Source: Sambucus nigra
Lineage: Eukaryota; Streptophyta; Magnoliopsida; Dipsacales; Adoxaceae
Assembly (NCBI GenBank): GCA_949130495.1
Contig: OX422210.1
Location: 634,512,585-634,576,584, forward strand
DNA length: 64,000 nt
Direction of reading: 5' to 3'
Shown here: piece by piece, positions 1 through 11,355 of the stretch
Layout of the letters: every line of letters starts with the position of its first letter
Position numbering within the stretch: the stretch's first letter is position 1
Translations under genes and position numbers: made by a program
The notes under the pieces: model-generated
Told to the model about the DNA's origin: nothing
What the model saw: only the letters and a program-made list of their open reading frames with translations
The model's database searches: none

Positions 1-1
1 G

Positions 2-1489
2 TTGATCAAACCTGACCTTGACTATGATGAGGACTATGACTTGGATAATCAGATTGCTATTATGTCTAAGAAATTCATAAATATTGTAAAATTTAGAAAC
101 AAAGTTTCTTTTAGACAAGGGAAACCTAATTACTACAACACTACTAATAATAAGCCTCATGAGAAAAGACATGACAAACAAAAGACTGATGGCCACAAGA
201 AACCTCGAAAAGACCTTAAGAATGTTGAATGTTATAGATGTGGCAAGTTAGGACACATGGCTAGTGACTGTAGGGTTAACTTAGACAAAAATCCCAAACA
301 TAATTGGGCTCAGCTATGCAAGACTTGGAATGACTCAAGTGACTCTGAATATGATGAACCTGAGTCATCCAACTCTTAAGTCCCTTGCATGTCATTCTTT
401 GCTAAGATAATCTACAATGATGATGAGGAAATTGATCATACCATGACTGATGTTGCTTCTATTGATGAGTCTTCCTTAATGCTTGAGAATGATTGTAGTA
501 CTTCAAACCGTGTGTGTGTGAGTCAAAGTGAACGCTTTATTGATGATGCCAATGTGTGGGTGAGTCCTAAAATCGAAGCGATAGGGGACACAACACACTG
601 CTCACTTAGTGACTCCGATAATGAGGACCTTCCTGACGTTCACACACTTTACACTAAAACACTCAGGAAAAGTGATAGACTAGAGAAGCTTGTCAAAGAG
701 CTTTTCAAGAAACTAGAGTCCTTATACGAATTTTTTAAACAAAATGCATAAGAGTATACGTCTCAATGTTTAACTCATGATGAGGAAATAAAGACTTTTG
801 AACAAAGAGTGAAAGACTTGACTGAATCCAATAATGTTTTGGAAAAGAAGTATAAAGGATCGTTATTAGGATTTTAACAAACAAAAGAAAAGGCTTCAAC
901 AGTCTTTAAAAAAATTTCAAAATTTGAAAGCAATTCTAATTGTTTTGAGGACTATGTTGCTGATAGCAAGAGCAATTCTGACGACATATCTGGAATAGGC
1001 TTTTGTACCAAAAATATCAAGCAAACTAAACCTCTTAAAACCATAAAGTTTGTTACTAGTGGGAAAAGACCTATGGAAATTTGTCCAGACTTTCAATCTT
1101 TGAAAAATGATTTTGATAAAAACAAGCAATGGTTAAACATCGGTGAGACAAGTACTTCTAAGCATAATGTTCAACTTAAAGCCAAGTACGTTTGTCCTCC
1201 CATTAGAAAGAGTGAGACCTCATTTCAAACCGTTCAATCTAGAAATAATGCCAAAAGTCATAATTTAGGGAAACCTATGTTCAACCACTTTACTAAAGAC
1301 TTAACTGCAACGAGCAATCTTTATTGCTCATACTGTGATGTGCACGGACATTCTTTAGATGGTTGCTATTCCAAACGTCTGTATCAACCTACCTATCCCT
1401 CCTTTACTTATCTGAACTTTAACTATTTTAGGAGAAGCCGTAACAGGTATGTCCTTCCTACATCACCAGACAAAAACTCTAACTTTTGA
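2..1489 (+). pseudogene. copia Gag remnant
   Basis: Remains of the nucleocapsid polyprotein that packages retrotransposon RNA. A canonical CCHC zinc knuckle, CYRCGKLGHMASDC, lies at about 230-271. A second Cys/His cluster, YCSYCDVHGHSLDGC, lies near 1321-1365. The middle (390-900) is acidic and Lys/Glu-rich, as in long copia Gags. Stops at about 377, 749 and 1487 fall in one common frame, so decay is mostly by point mutation rather than frameshift. The start is outside the window. Not functional. Confidence 0.85.
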
Positions 1490-1708
1490 AAGATAAACAC
1501 AAGATCTAATACTAAAAGACAGTCATCAAGAAATAATCCTAGAGTCTTTTCTCCACCAAATGCTCAAAATGTTTATAACAACAATAAACCTGCGTAAAAC
1601 CCGTTTAGACAAAAATCTGAAGCTCGTAAGTTCTATCAAATATGAGCTAATAAGCGCAAATTGAAAACCAGAGTTATTTGGGTAAGAAAGGATGATCTAA
1701 TACCCTAG

Positions 1709-2143
1709 ATGACATGTAAAATAGTGATCAGTGCTTTGAAAGCTGAACACACCACGTCTGGATGGTACTTAGACTCTGAATGTTCTAAGCATATGACCGG
1801 GGATGAATCCAAACTTTCAAATAAAACTAACTTCTTCGGAGGTAAAGTCTTGTTTGGAGATGGAGTTTCAACCCAGATCGTTGGCAAAGGAACAATCCAT
1901 GAAGAAGCATTACCTGTTCTTGAAGATGTTTTATTAGTAAAAGGTCTTAAGGATAATCTACTAAGTATCTCACAATTTTGTGACTCCAATCATACTGACA
2001 CCTTTTCGAAGAACAATTGCAAAATTTTAAATGAAAATGGTGAATGCATCATTATAGGACTCCGTACTCTAAATAACTGTTACACAGTCAATCTAAGTAC
2101 AGAGGTCTGTAACAGTGCCAAATTAGATGACAATGAATTATGA
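1709..2143 (+). pseudogene. copia aspartic protease remnant
   Basis: This is the retropepsin segment of the copia polyprotein, in the same frame as gag. The catalytic D-(T/S)-G site is altered: the sequence reads WYLDSECSKHMTGD where the family has WYLDSGCSRHMTG, so the active-site Gly has become Glu. Downstream, the VLFGDG and LLSISQFCD blocks are typical of the protease to pre-integrase region. The ORF ends just before the integrase zinc-finger region. Confidence 0.85.
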
Positions 2144-2152
2144 CATAACAGA

Positions 2153-2806
2153 ATGGGTCACATAAATTATGACAACCTTAGTAAATTGTCCTCTCAGGAA
2201 ATTGTTAGAGGTATTCCTGAAATAAAACCTATCTCTAACACAGTCTGTGGTCTTTGTCAAGAAGGAAAAATAGTTAAGGCATATCATAAAAGAGTTAAAG
2301 ACATCCTATCCTCTAAACCTTTAGAACTCATCCATATGGACCTAATGGGTCCTTCTCGTACTATTTTTCTTTGTGGAAATAGTTACATTCTAGTTATGGT
2401 TGATGATTATACGAGATTTACTTGGGTTTCTTTTCTAAAGCAGAAGTGTGAAACCTTTAGAGAGTTTTTGAAAATCTTACTTCATATAGAAAATGAAAAG
2501 TACTCCCAAGTAGATAGAATCCGGAGTGATAGAGGAGGTGAGTTCATAGATTCAGGTGTCATTGAATATTGTGACTATCATGGTTACAAACATGAGTTCA
2601 GTGCTCCTAAGACACCCCAACAAAATGGGATAACCGAGCGCAAAAATAGAACAATTCAGGAAATGGAAAGAGTATTGATACATGCCAAATATTTAACTAA
2701 ATACTTTTGGGTTGAATCAGTTCGTACTGCATGTCACATAATCAATAGAGTCTACCTTAGGAAGAATTCTAAACAGACCCCCTATGAACTTTCGTATGGC
2801 ACTTAA
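2153..2806 (+). pseudogene. copia integrase remnant
   Basis: The GAG-pre-integrase HHCC finger begins at HNRMGHINYDNL (its first His sits across the preceding stop) and ends at CGLCQEGK. The DDE catalytic core follows: HMDLMGPSRT (first Asp), SDRGGEF (second Asp) and PQQNGITERKNRT (Glu). All three acidic residues are visible. The ORF ends near ELSYGT, where the C-terminal part would begin. One premature stop separates it from the protease. Confidence 0.9.
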
Positions 2807-3641
2807 TTTTAATTGTAAATTGTAAATGACACTTCTGTAGAAAATAAAACTACTAGACCAGCTATTGTGGATGAGTCTGAAAGCTTTTTAAATTATGACT
2901 CTCCTGAAATAATTGAGCTTTTACCAACTGAGACCCCTGAAGTGACTAACTGGGTTTCCAAAGACCATATTTTAGATAACATTGTTGGTAACCCCATAAA
3001 ACCTGTTCGTACAAGATCTCAACTTCGCAACATTGCTCATTTTGCATGTTTTGTGTCAATTATTGAGCCCAAAAATGTAAATGAAGCCTTGAATGATCCC
3101 TTTGGATTTGTGCAATGCAAGAGGAACTTCTTTAATTTTTCATTCATGATATTTGGTATCTTGTATCCAGGCCTGAAAATAAAAGGGTTAATGGCACACA
3201 GTGGATTTTTATAATAAGACTGATGAGTCTGGAATTATCATTAGGAATTAAGCTAGATTAGTTGCTGAGGGCTACTCTCAGATTGAAAGAATAGATTTCG
3301 AGGAAACGTTTTATCCTATCACTCGCCTCGAATCTGTTCATTTACTTTTTGCCAGAGCATGTCATTTATATTTCACGCTTTGCCAAATGGATGTTAAGTC
3401 AGCCTTCCTTAACGAAATTTTAACTGAGGAGACCTATGTAGAACAACCCAAAGGGTTTATTAACCTTCATCACCCAAATTATATTTATCGTCTTAAGAAA
3501 GATCTTTATGGGTTAAAACAAGCTCCTAGAGCTTGGAATGAGCATATATCCACCTTTCTTTTAGATAATGGATTTAGGAGAGGATGACATGATCAAACCT
3601 TGTTTGTCAAAAATTTTGACAACAACATCACTATTGCTCAA
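2807..3641 (+). pseudogene. copia reverse transcriptase, N-terminal half
   Basis: A spacer with TRSQLRN, typical of the region before copia RT, is followed by the RT fingers and palm. Blocks MDVKSAFLNE and YRLKKDLYGLKQAPRAWNE (about 3387-3540) are classic copia RT motifs. Several stops and at least one frameshift lie between 3200 and 3390. The reading breaks off after NITIAQ at 3641, where the gypsy element inserted. The YVDD continuation is at 12020. Confidence 0.9.
3637..3641 (+). repeat. Target-site duplication (CTCAA), left copy
   Basis: Five bases of the copia RT sequence are repeated exactly at 12015-12019 on the other side of the gypsy insert. Removing the insert and one copy restores the RT reading through the catalytic YVDD. 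Confidence 0.93.
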
Positions 3642-4300
3642 TGATGATACGAGAAATCGTACACATGTAGATCTCGTGCCAACAAATCAAGTATGAAGTG
3701 TAGAATAAATAGATAAAGCAAGCAAACAGAGAGTAGACAAGATATAGAGTGGTTCAGCCCCTAAAATGGGCCTATGTCCACTGTGTTGCCTCCTTCTCAT
3801 TATGTGCATTGCATTGTACAATATTATCATGCCTATAGAGGTGTACAAGTATGAGAATAAAGGAGAGTACATGATAGTATATTAGAGATTCCGGTGAGCC
3901 CGTGAGGTGGCTGTGATGTAGATTCTAGGCCTCCAAAAGCTTATGTTGGGGTGGTGTAGAGAGAATCTGTGTTGTGGCACCTCGGGTCTGTCTGGAACCG
4001 ATCCCCTTCTTTCAGGCGTGAACCTCTACTTATAAGGTAGTGTGTTGAATCACGTGCCCTGAGCACGTGGCGTACACCAAGTCTGCAGTAGATGTGGATG
4101 AGGATGTGCGGCCCAAAGCAGCAGCGCTGCTGTTGAAGAGGGTCCGCGGACCTTAAGCTAGTCATCCGCGGCCTCTTATGGAGAGGGCTGCACCCTTCAG
4201 TTGTTCTGTCCGCGCCTTGAGTAAGATACCTGCCGCGGCCTGTGTGGCCTATGCGATTGTAGAAGTACTGCCACGGCAGGGTGCTATACTTGTACTATCA
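3642..4300 (-). repeat. 3' LTR of the Tat-like element
   Basis: 659 bp, same length as the partner at 11356-12014, with plus-strand termini TGATGATACG and TGTACTATCA (TG...CA). I count about ten single-base differences from the partner, mostly transitions, so the insertion is fairly young compared with the copia host. It carries three CCGCGG sites (4144, 4166, 4233). Confidence 0.93.
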
Positions 4301-4315
4301 ATAAGCCCCCAAGCC
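4301..4315 (-). other. Polypurine tract of the Tat-like element
   Basis: On the minus strand the LTR is preceded by CTTGGGGGCTTAT, the usual plant gypsy polypurine pattern that primes plus-strand synthesis. It fixes the minus orientation of the element. Confidence 0.75.
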
Positions 4316-4404
4316 GTAGTGCCAAGGGAGATATATTGGGACTGCGGCTAAGTAGCCTAGGTGCCGCGGTGCTTCCAAAGCGACGATTCGTCTTCCGCGC
4401 TCCC

Positions 4405-4413
4405 TTATATAAA
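4405..4413 (+). promoter_or_regulatory. Putative TATA box of the antisense gene
   Basis: TTATATAAA follows a C-rich stretch, about 105 bp inside the 3' LTR and 800 bp before the first large exon of the plus-strand gene. The two other Tat-type copies have TATA-like boxes at comparable places (30584 and 33213, minus strand). No transcription data are available. Confidence 0.5.
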
Positions 4414-5215
4414 TTGTTTCTAGTCGTGGACTTCATTACGTTTCCAAATCTTTTGAGAGCAAATCGAGAGCGAAACTCTGCACATTTCTTCCTGCATATT
4501 CCGGCGACCCTCCAAGGCGGTGTGTGGCAGTTCAAGGTGGTTTGTAGCTGATCTTCTCGATCCTTTTCATTCCCAGGTGATTTTTCAACCACTGTTTACA
4601 ATTTTCTTCCGTTTTTACGCCTTCCCTAATTCATTTGCTAGAAATCTAGGCTTTTACTTGTTCGTTTTGCTTTTTGTCACATATGCTGCATATGAAATAC
4701 ACATCACTGTTCTTGATGTTCATAGGCGAACCCTCCACATTCTGTGAATTTGATCTTAGAATAGTTAAAAATTGGTTAATCAACTGTTTAGGATAGAGGC
4801 CGCGGCAACATAGGATTATAATAATCGTCTGAACTTGCAATTCTGTCAAACCGTACAAAATGGCCGCGGCCCCCCAAGCCATCATCCGCGGCAACAGATC
4901 AACTTAATCCCCCTGGTCATCTCGGAACTGCCTTAAAACTTTCATGAGCCTTAAAACTTTCATGATCCCAAAACATCCATGTAAAATAACTGTTGTTGCT
5001 ACTAGAGCATATCGAGTTGTCTGAAGAATTAGGAATGGCCGTGGTCGGGAATGCCTTAAAGCAATTTTGTCTTATTTCCGTGGCAACACATGTTCCATAA
5101 ATATGGATGTGGCCGCGGCCAGTTGGGACCGTTTGGTCCCATAAGTAATAGAGTTCGCCCATTAATAACCGTATTAGGGACGTAGTTCCAGCTTGTAAGA
5201 CTTAAAAATAACCTT
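4414..5215 (+). other. Probable leader or untranslated exon region of the antisense gene
   Basis: No coding potential is recognised. A possible splice donor lies at about 4576 (CCCAG/GTGA). The stretch has four CCGCGG sites, and CTGCGGC-like variants follow at its end. It probably holds the 5' untranslated region and perhaps a first intron of the gene starting near 5216. Confidence 0.4.
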
Positions 5216-7784
5216 TTGCGGCTTCTTGAAGTCTTACAAGTCATACTGGCTGCGGCGCCTAACTGCGAACTCTGCTTTTCAGGAAATTGCTGCAGCCATA
5301 TGAGCTTTGACCCATACGAGTTCCTGAGAGGCTTTTGGGCAAAGCATTTTGGGACCTCCCCCCCAGAGCTTACTTCCGTGCCCCCTCTGAGATCAGTTGG
5401 GCCCTGCAAACTGAAAGATTGCTCGAACTGCGTGATAATTGACTCAACCTCCGCGGACTCTGCATCTGGGAAGGATTCCCAATCTCAGCCGATGGAAGAG
5501 GAAGCCAACTCAAGTACCCATCCCATGGGAGAAGGAGATATTGCCGCGGCTGTTAGAAATAAGCCTGGAGGTACATCAGGGAGGGCTGCAAAACCATTGG
5601 CTGCGCTTGACATCCGCGACTCGATGACCCAAGATTGGGTTGAGCAGGTTGCTGAGGTTTTCGAGTTTCCAGAAAACTTGACGTGCTCAGCCCCTACCGC
5701 GAACCAAAGACCGTGCACGGTTCTGTCTCACGATGGGATTTGCTTCCCTTTGCACGCATTCATCTATGGGCTGCGGCTGCCTGTTCCTGTTCCCATCCGT
5801 CGCATTTTCCAGACAATGAAACTGGCTCCAGCTCAGTTAGACCCCAACGGTTGGAGAGCTGTTCTAGCTGCAGTTGTCCTTTGGGAGAAGTTGTTCAAAA
5901 AGGACATTACTCCCGGGGAGTTCTTTCACTTCTACCACCCAAAGGAGAACTCAGTAAAGTTTGCGGGCTACTACTATTTTTCTAGTCGCGGCAGGGACGA
6001 GACCCTCTTCACTGGGAGACCTACCAGTGTGAAAAACTGGAAGGGAAAATATTTTTATATCTCCGGTGAAGGCTGGGAGATGCACCCCGAGGAGAATGAA
6101 AGAGAGAAATCATATAAAATGCCGCGGCAGTGGGGTTCACCCTCAAACCTAGGTACAAGATTATAGCCGCGTCCTTTAATTTCACTTGACTTCTACTAAC
6201 TTGAATTGTATTTTCTTTCTGCAGCCCTTGACAATCTGCACTTGAACCCGCGGCAGGAAAAAAGAGTTGTTGAGGCCGCGGAAGTTCCTGCTGAGCATAA
6301 GAAGTTCAGCATACTTGTAACGTCGGCAACTGTATTTGAGGCGGGATTCTTCCCAAAAAAATCAATTCCTCAACAGATGGGCGCAGAAGGTAATTAACTG
6401 TGCCATTATTTTCATTTCGCGATCATTTTATTCTCTTGGAACTTGTTGAACTCATGCTATTCTTTTTCAGGTGAAGAGGTTGATTGGGAGCTGCTGGCTG
6501 CGCAGCTGGCAGAGATGGATGAGGACGCGGTCGTCCTGAATAACACCGCGCGAAGCAGAAAAAGGAAGCGGTCCAGAGCCAAGGTACCTGCCGCGGCCCC
6601 TGCTGGAGATAAGACCCCTGATCCTGCCGCGGATCAGGTGGCTCACGTTGAAACCCTTGTGCATCATGAACATTTTGATGACGACATAGGGGAAAATTTG
6701 GCCGCGGCCGGACTGATGTTAGCGGAAATCCCCCTCCAACCGTCCTCTCCTCCCCCACCAAATGTAGTGGCCGTTAATGAAAATTTGCCGCCTCCCCAAT
6801 TCCGCGGAGAGTCCGGGCCAGACGGTAGGCCAAGGCCTCAATTAAGGCAGCCTGACCCAAATTCCTCCTGGGACACTACTGCAAAGGCTGCACGCAGAAT
6901 GAAGCGAGCCTTGGATGCCGCGGACCTCGACAGACTAGTTGGGGAGGATCACGAAGATCTGGAGGACTGTGGCCTCCACAGCCTTCTCAGGGTACGAACT
7001 AGTCATTTAATCTTTGTATCTCGTATTTTTCTGTACTTTTACTAACGTCTTTTATTTCATATACAGGCCTCGGATGTGATTGTGGTCCAGAAAAGGAAGT
7101 ACGAGGCTTTGTACAGGCTGAAAGAGGCCGAGAAGAGTGCTCATGCCGCGGACCTGCAGTCTGCACGGACCTCTTCTTTTGAGGCCGGGAAAGCGTCCGC
7201 TGCTGCGGCCCTCCAGGCAGCCAATATGGACTTGGAGAAGGCCAACAAGGCCAGAGAGGAAGCGGAGGAGAATTTCAATCAGGCCGCGGAATCTCTAAAA
7301 TCATCACAGGCCCAAACAGCCGAAGCCGCCCGTGTTGCAGAGATTGCAAGTTCCAAGCTTGCCCTCCTCCAGCAAAAATACCAAGAGCTTGAAGCCAAGT
7401 CTGCTCAGAAGGACGAAGCCCATGTCACGGCCATACAAAAGATGGAAGATCATGGCGACGCCCTCCAGCTAGCCATAGATCATGCCGTGGAGTCCTTCAA
7501 AGGCTCCAAGGATTTCTTCTTTACCAATAACAGGGCATACCTCCGCGGCTACCAGGAGTTGCGGCAGAGAATCATTAAGAATTTCCCTGATGCCAAGGAG
7601 ACGGTCCTTGCTTGGAAATTAAGTGATGCAGAACATCAGGTGTATTGCTGAGCTGAGGGCCGCGGTTGAAGAGAGAGCAAGGCTGATAGCCCAAGCAGAG
7701 GCAGAGGCAGCGACTGAGGACGGGGAGACAGAGACTGCCGCGGGCGGTGATGAGGCTGATGATGATGATGACGCAACCTCTTAG
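5216..7784 (+). CDS. Antisense gene of Tat-like element (PF04195-type 'putative gypsy type transposon' protein)
   Basis: Four exons with GT-AG introns join in phase: 5216-6152, 6225-6389, 6471-6991 and 7067-7784. Exon 1 holds the family block PLHAFIYGLRLPVP followed by LAPAQLDPNGWRAVLAA, the pattern of the plant 'putative gypsy type transposon' family. Exon 3 has a basic cluster RSRKRKRSR (possible nuclear signal) and Pro-rich runs. Exon 4 is a long Ala/Glu/Lys coiled coil (about 7080-7640) and then an acidic Asp-rich tail. One single-base frameshift near 7635 separates the coiled coil from the tail; otherwise the frame is open. The start could be 5216 or the Met at 5300. Function is unknown; related antisense ORFs are known from Tat-lineage elements. 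Nuclear or DNA-binding action is my inference. Confidence 0.75.
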
Positions 7785-8288
7785 ATTTTTAATTTTTGTT
7801 GCATCTTTGTATCTTTGTAATCTAACTTTGTTGTGGCTGCGGCCCTCATTTCTGTAATCCAAGTCTATTAATACAAAGGCTGCGGCCATATTTTTATCAC
7901 TGCTTAATATTCCTTTCTTTTCTGCATTGCGTGTTTTACATTGCCCGCTATAATGAATGGTTGCATGTTACTGCCTCATATTTGTAACTTGCTTTCTGTA
8001 TTGAATGAACTTGTAGTACTTGTAACTAAGTCCGCGGCAGCATAGCATAATGCGATGCAATCTTGCTCTTATTTTTTTTTTTTTGCTTTATCTTAGCACC
8101 ACCGTAGGGCTGTGATCCCCAGGCCGCGGTGCCAATGAAGTTTGGTTTTGGGGCCGCGACTTGATTTCTTCAATTTTCTGTAGAAGCCGCGGTGATTTAA
8201 ACGAGGGCAACTACTCTGAATCCAAGCCCACCTCAGCGACTCAGTCGCTTTTTCCATTTAGCTGTGGCAGGTTGCCATCCAGCACTAG
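7785..8288 (+). other. Downstream region of antisense gene
   Basis: No gene is seen. AT-rich sequence with several CCGCGG sites (about 8032, 8123, 8188) follows the stop, and a possible poly(A) signal variant (AATACA) lies near 7870. It runs to the target duplication AGCACTAG of the hAT insertion. Confidence 0.5.
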
Positions 8289-8838
8289 TAGGCCTGTCAA
8301 TGGATCGGATTTTATCCGAATCCGAATCCGAATCCGATCCGTTTAAGCGGATATGGATCATGCCTAAAATTCGATTACCCGATTACCCGATTATCCGTTT
8401 ATTAAATGGAGCGGATTTGGATTCATATGCTCCGATCCGTTAATAATCCGATCCAATTAATATTTTTAATATACATATATAAATTATATATAATATATTT
8501 TTCATTAATATATATTGTATTTAATAATATTTTATATACATATTTTACATATTTATTATAATAGTTCTCTATTTCATTATCTATTTTTATGGAACATTTG
8601 CAAAATAAATTTATGAAATAAGAGTTGAAAATAAAAATGTTGCAAATCAAGTTTAAGATAAATGGATAATCGGATAATCGGATCCGATCCGAATCCGTTT
8701 AATATTAACGGATATGGATTTGGATTTGCCTGATCCGATCCGATTAATAAACGGATCAGATCCGAATCCGTTTAACATAAACGGATATGGATTTGGATTT
8801 GCCTGATCCGGTCCGAATTCGATCCGTTTACAGGCCTA
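8289..8838. mobile_element. Non-autonomous hAT element (MITE-like), 550 bp
   Basis: Terminal inverted repeats TAGGCCTGTCAA and TAGGCCTGTAAA are flanked by an exact 8-bp duplication AGCACTAG (8281-8288 and 8839-8846), the hAT signature. Subterminal parts repeat ATCCG and GGAT words many times on both sides. The centre is AT-rich with no transposase ORF. It must have inserted after the host gypsy element formed. Confidence 0.92.
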
Positions 8839-9021
8839 AGCACTAGGTTAGTGGTGTATGAGGATGCCGCGGCATCTATTTGACTGCTGACAAGATAATG
8901 GGGCTGCGGAACCTTGCCCCTGGGAAATCGAAGCCACCCTTCTGTAGGTTTGACATGCCTAATGATCATGACGACAAAGCCTCCAACAGCCGATTCGATT
9001 GTCTTTCATGGCTTTCCTTTA

Positions 9022-9514
9022 GTCGATCTTGGGACACTATGAAGCCTCCCCAGACTGGTTTACATTATTAAGCCACCCACAGCTAATATGCGAGATACTA
9101 TCAAGCCTCTCCAGGCTGGGTTATGTTATTAAGCCACCCACAGCTAATATGCGAGATACTATCAAGCCTCTCCAAGCTGGGTTATGTTATTAAGCCACCC
9201 ACATCTAATATGCGAGATACTATCAAGCCTCTCCAGGTTGGGTTATGTTATTAAGCCACCCACAGCTAATATGCGAGATGCTATCAAGCCTCTCCAGGCT
9301 GGGTTATGTTATTAGGCCACCCACAGCTAATATGCGAGATACTATCAAGCCTCTCCAGGCTGGGTTATGTTATTAAGCCACCCACAGCTAATATGCGAGA
9401 TGCTATCAAGCCTCTCCAGGCTGGGTTATGTTATTAGGCCACCCACAGCTAATATGCGAGATACTATCAAGCCTCTCCAGGCTGGGTTATGTTATTAAGC
9501 CACCCACAGCTAAT
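9022..9514 (+). repeat. 61-bp minisatellite, about 8 copies
   Basis: The unit includes GTTATGTTATTAAGCCACC and GCTAATATGCGAGATACTA. The period is 61 bp, with one degenerate leading copy from about 9022 and regular units to 9514. Copies differ by a few substitutions, and an A/G pair alternates between units (TTAAGCC and TTAGGCC), which suggests higher-order duplication of dimers. It lies between the antisense gene and the gag remnant. Confidence 0.92.
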
Positions 9515-10100
9515 AATATACATAAAGCCATCCCTGTCTAGATATTGTAAGCCTTCTGGCTCGATGACGAGTCCCAAAAGCTAAGAATGGGCGTTATAAG
9601 CCCCCGTGGCTGATGTCGCACTTCGAGAGCAGAGAATTGGCGTTGTAGGCCCTGGTGGTTGATAAAAACTCCTTGAATCCTCAGATGCCTCCGCGAATAT
9701 GGTCATCATATGATAAGATGTAGTTGTACATTGCGAGGGAAACTTTAGAGCTAACGAAGGTCGTATCCCATCCATGAGCGCATCCTGAAGTAGAATAATC
9801 CTTCGAGATAATTTTGTTATATTTCCTCTGAAATATGATTGAGACAACAAGTCTTTTTGTGAGGTAGCAGGTTATGAAACCAAGAGAAATATCAGATATA
9901 GCTAAACTTGTTAGTTCATATACTTATATATGTATGATGCCAATGACTTTGTTAACAAAACATAAAGTCTTGAGTATTTAAGGCTACAATGAGCTTCATA
10001 AAACATAAACAGAAATAGTTGAAATTAGAAAGACTAAGGATGAGATGCGGTAGGCAGCCTCGGCTGGGTTTGGCTGAATCCCTTATGCATTCTTCAGGAA
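9515..10100 (-). other. Degenerate internal region of the Tat-like element
   Basis: No recognisable protein. The first part has weak echoes of the neighbouring minisatellite (TAAGCC and CTGGCT words). This is where pol would lie in an autonomous relative, but no RT or integrase motif is present on either strand. Confidence 0.4.
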
Positions 10101-10583
10101 TCATTGCAGCATCCCTTGCCCGATTAGCCTTTCAATTTCATCCTTCAGAGCATAGCATTGCTCTGTGTCGTGGTCATGGTCCTGATGGAATCTGCACCAG
10201 GTAGCTTTGTTCCTCTTGTGGGGTGGAGCTCTCAATTTTTCTGGCCACCTCAAAATCTTGTCCCCTTTGATGACTTCCAAGATCTCTTCAATTGGGAGGC
10301 TCAACTGAGTATAGGCACCCAACTTTTTCTACCTTTTTTGCCCTCTGACGGTTGATTTCGAGGCTTCATTTACTGCCGCGGCAGGCATGGTTGGCTTTGC
10401 TATTCCCTAAACTTCCGTGCCTATGTTTTTAGATGCCGCGGCCTCCAGCATTAGCACCCTCTGAGTGAGAAAATTGACCTGGGTCTGAAGCGAGGCGTGG
10501 CTGTCATAGAGGTGATTAAGGTGATTATATAGTTGCACAATCTCATCCTTGACTTCTGCACTCCGGCTGGATTCTCCCTCCAT
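10101..10583 (-). pseudogene. Tat-type Gag remnant with zinc-knuckle-like motif
   Basis: On the minus strand an ATG at 10583 opens a Glu-rich, coiled-coil-like segment that ends at a stop at 10407-10409. The same frame continues, through another stop, into AYTQLSLPIEEIL, then WPEKLRAPPHKRNK, and the motif CRFHQDHDHDTEQC with YALKDEIERLI. This CxxH/CHxH-type block is typical of plant Tat-lineage Gag. The main retrotransposon Gag core is missing, so this is a deleted and decayed gag on the same strand as the element. Confidence 0.8.
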
Positions 10584-11336
10584 CTCTGCTTTTGTTAGTC
10601 TTTACAATGTATATATATAATCTGAGAACAAACTAACAGAAGTGAGCAATCTCAGAGATACTGAACCAAGTAGGAAATGGAGGCCGCAGCCACTGCTACG
10701 TGGCACCGAGGCCGCGGCCATAAGGCGCATAGCAAGATGCACTGCCGCGGCCCCGTATGGTACACCATGGTAGAGCTAGAGCCCGACCGATTACGCTCCT
10801 CAACGTTTGAAGCTTTTGTAACTACCCTAGTGGAGGCCACGGCCCTAAGACATATTTACTGTCTGGCCGTATCCCCTCCTAGGCAGCAAGGAGCAATCCC
10901 AAACCTGAAGCTCGGGATCTGAGTTTCTCTCCTGAAACTTATGGGGAGCACACCTACTAGGGTTTGTTCATGAGTAAATAACCTCTTGGTGCACTCAAGG
11001 CGCAGTTTCAATGATAACCCTAGATCATAGGTCAAGAACAGCAAAGGAGTAGATACAATCCCCCCCTAATCATTCATCTTTTGAGGCAAAAGCCCGTCAT
11101 GCCTTTCGATACTAGCTAGATAGAATGATATCACAGGGGTATGCAAGATGGGTCTAAAGCCGTAAGATGGAGTACATCTGGATATAAGAAATACCCACCT
11201 ATGGGTGTGAATGTGATGTGGAGTCCAATAACCAGTAACCGACCCGTGAGGAGATGATCCAAAGGACCCCCCGGGATCGAATAAGGTGTTTGAAGAACTC
11301 ATATGTGCAGAGAAACAAGATTGAAATATCTCGATT
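10584..11336 (-). other. 5' leader of the Tat-like element
   Basis: An untranslated-looking stretch between primer-binding site and gag start, read on the minus strand. No ORF is convincing. CCGCGG occurs at about 10713 and 10744. Confidence 0.5.
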
Positions 11337-11355
11337 CCCACAGACGACGCCAAAT
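11337..11355 (-). other. Primer-binding site of the Tat-like element
   Basis: On the minus strand TTTGGCGTCGTCTGTGGGA follows the LTR end immediately. TGGCGCCGTCTGTGGG-like sequences are the usual primer sites of plant Tat/Athila elements. It shows that the right LTR is the 5' LTR. Confidence 0.8.

Larger units (their letters stand above)
1..3641 (+). mobile_element. Ty1/copia retrotransposon, 5' internal part (5' LTR outside window)
   Basis: Degenerate copia gag-pol on the plus strand in the order gag, protease, integrase, reverse transcriptase, which is diagnostic of copia. Most of it stays in one reading frame interrupted by stops, with a frame change near 3220-3380. The gag is long and several motifs resemble SIRE/Maximus-type elements, but the lineage is an inference. 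The element is interrupted at 3641 by a gypsy insertion and resumes at 12015. Confidence 0.93.

Noticed and set aside
3687..4165. Minus-strand ORFs in the LTR, repeated at 11401-11879
   Set aside because: They are identical LTR sequence with no domain, present twice because the LTR is duplicated.
5683..5985. Plus-strand ORF of 100 codons in another frame of exon 1
   Set aside because: The main frame carries the conserved family block and joins correct splice sites; this one does not.
7575..7889. Minus-strand ORF of 104 codons
   Set aside because: Shadow of the acidic and coiled-coil end of the antisense gene.
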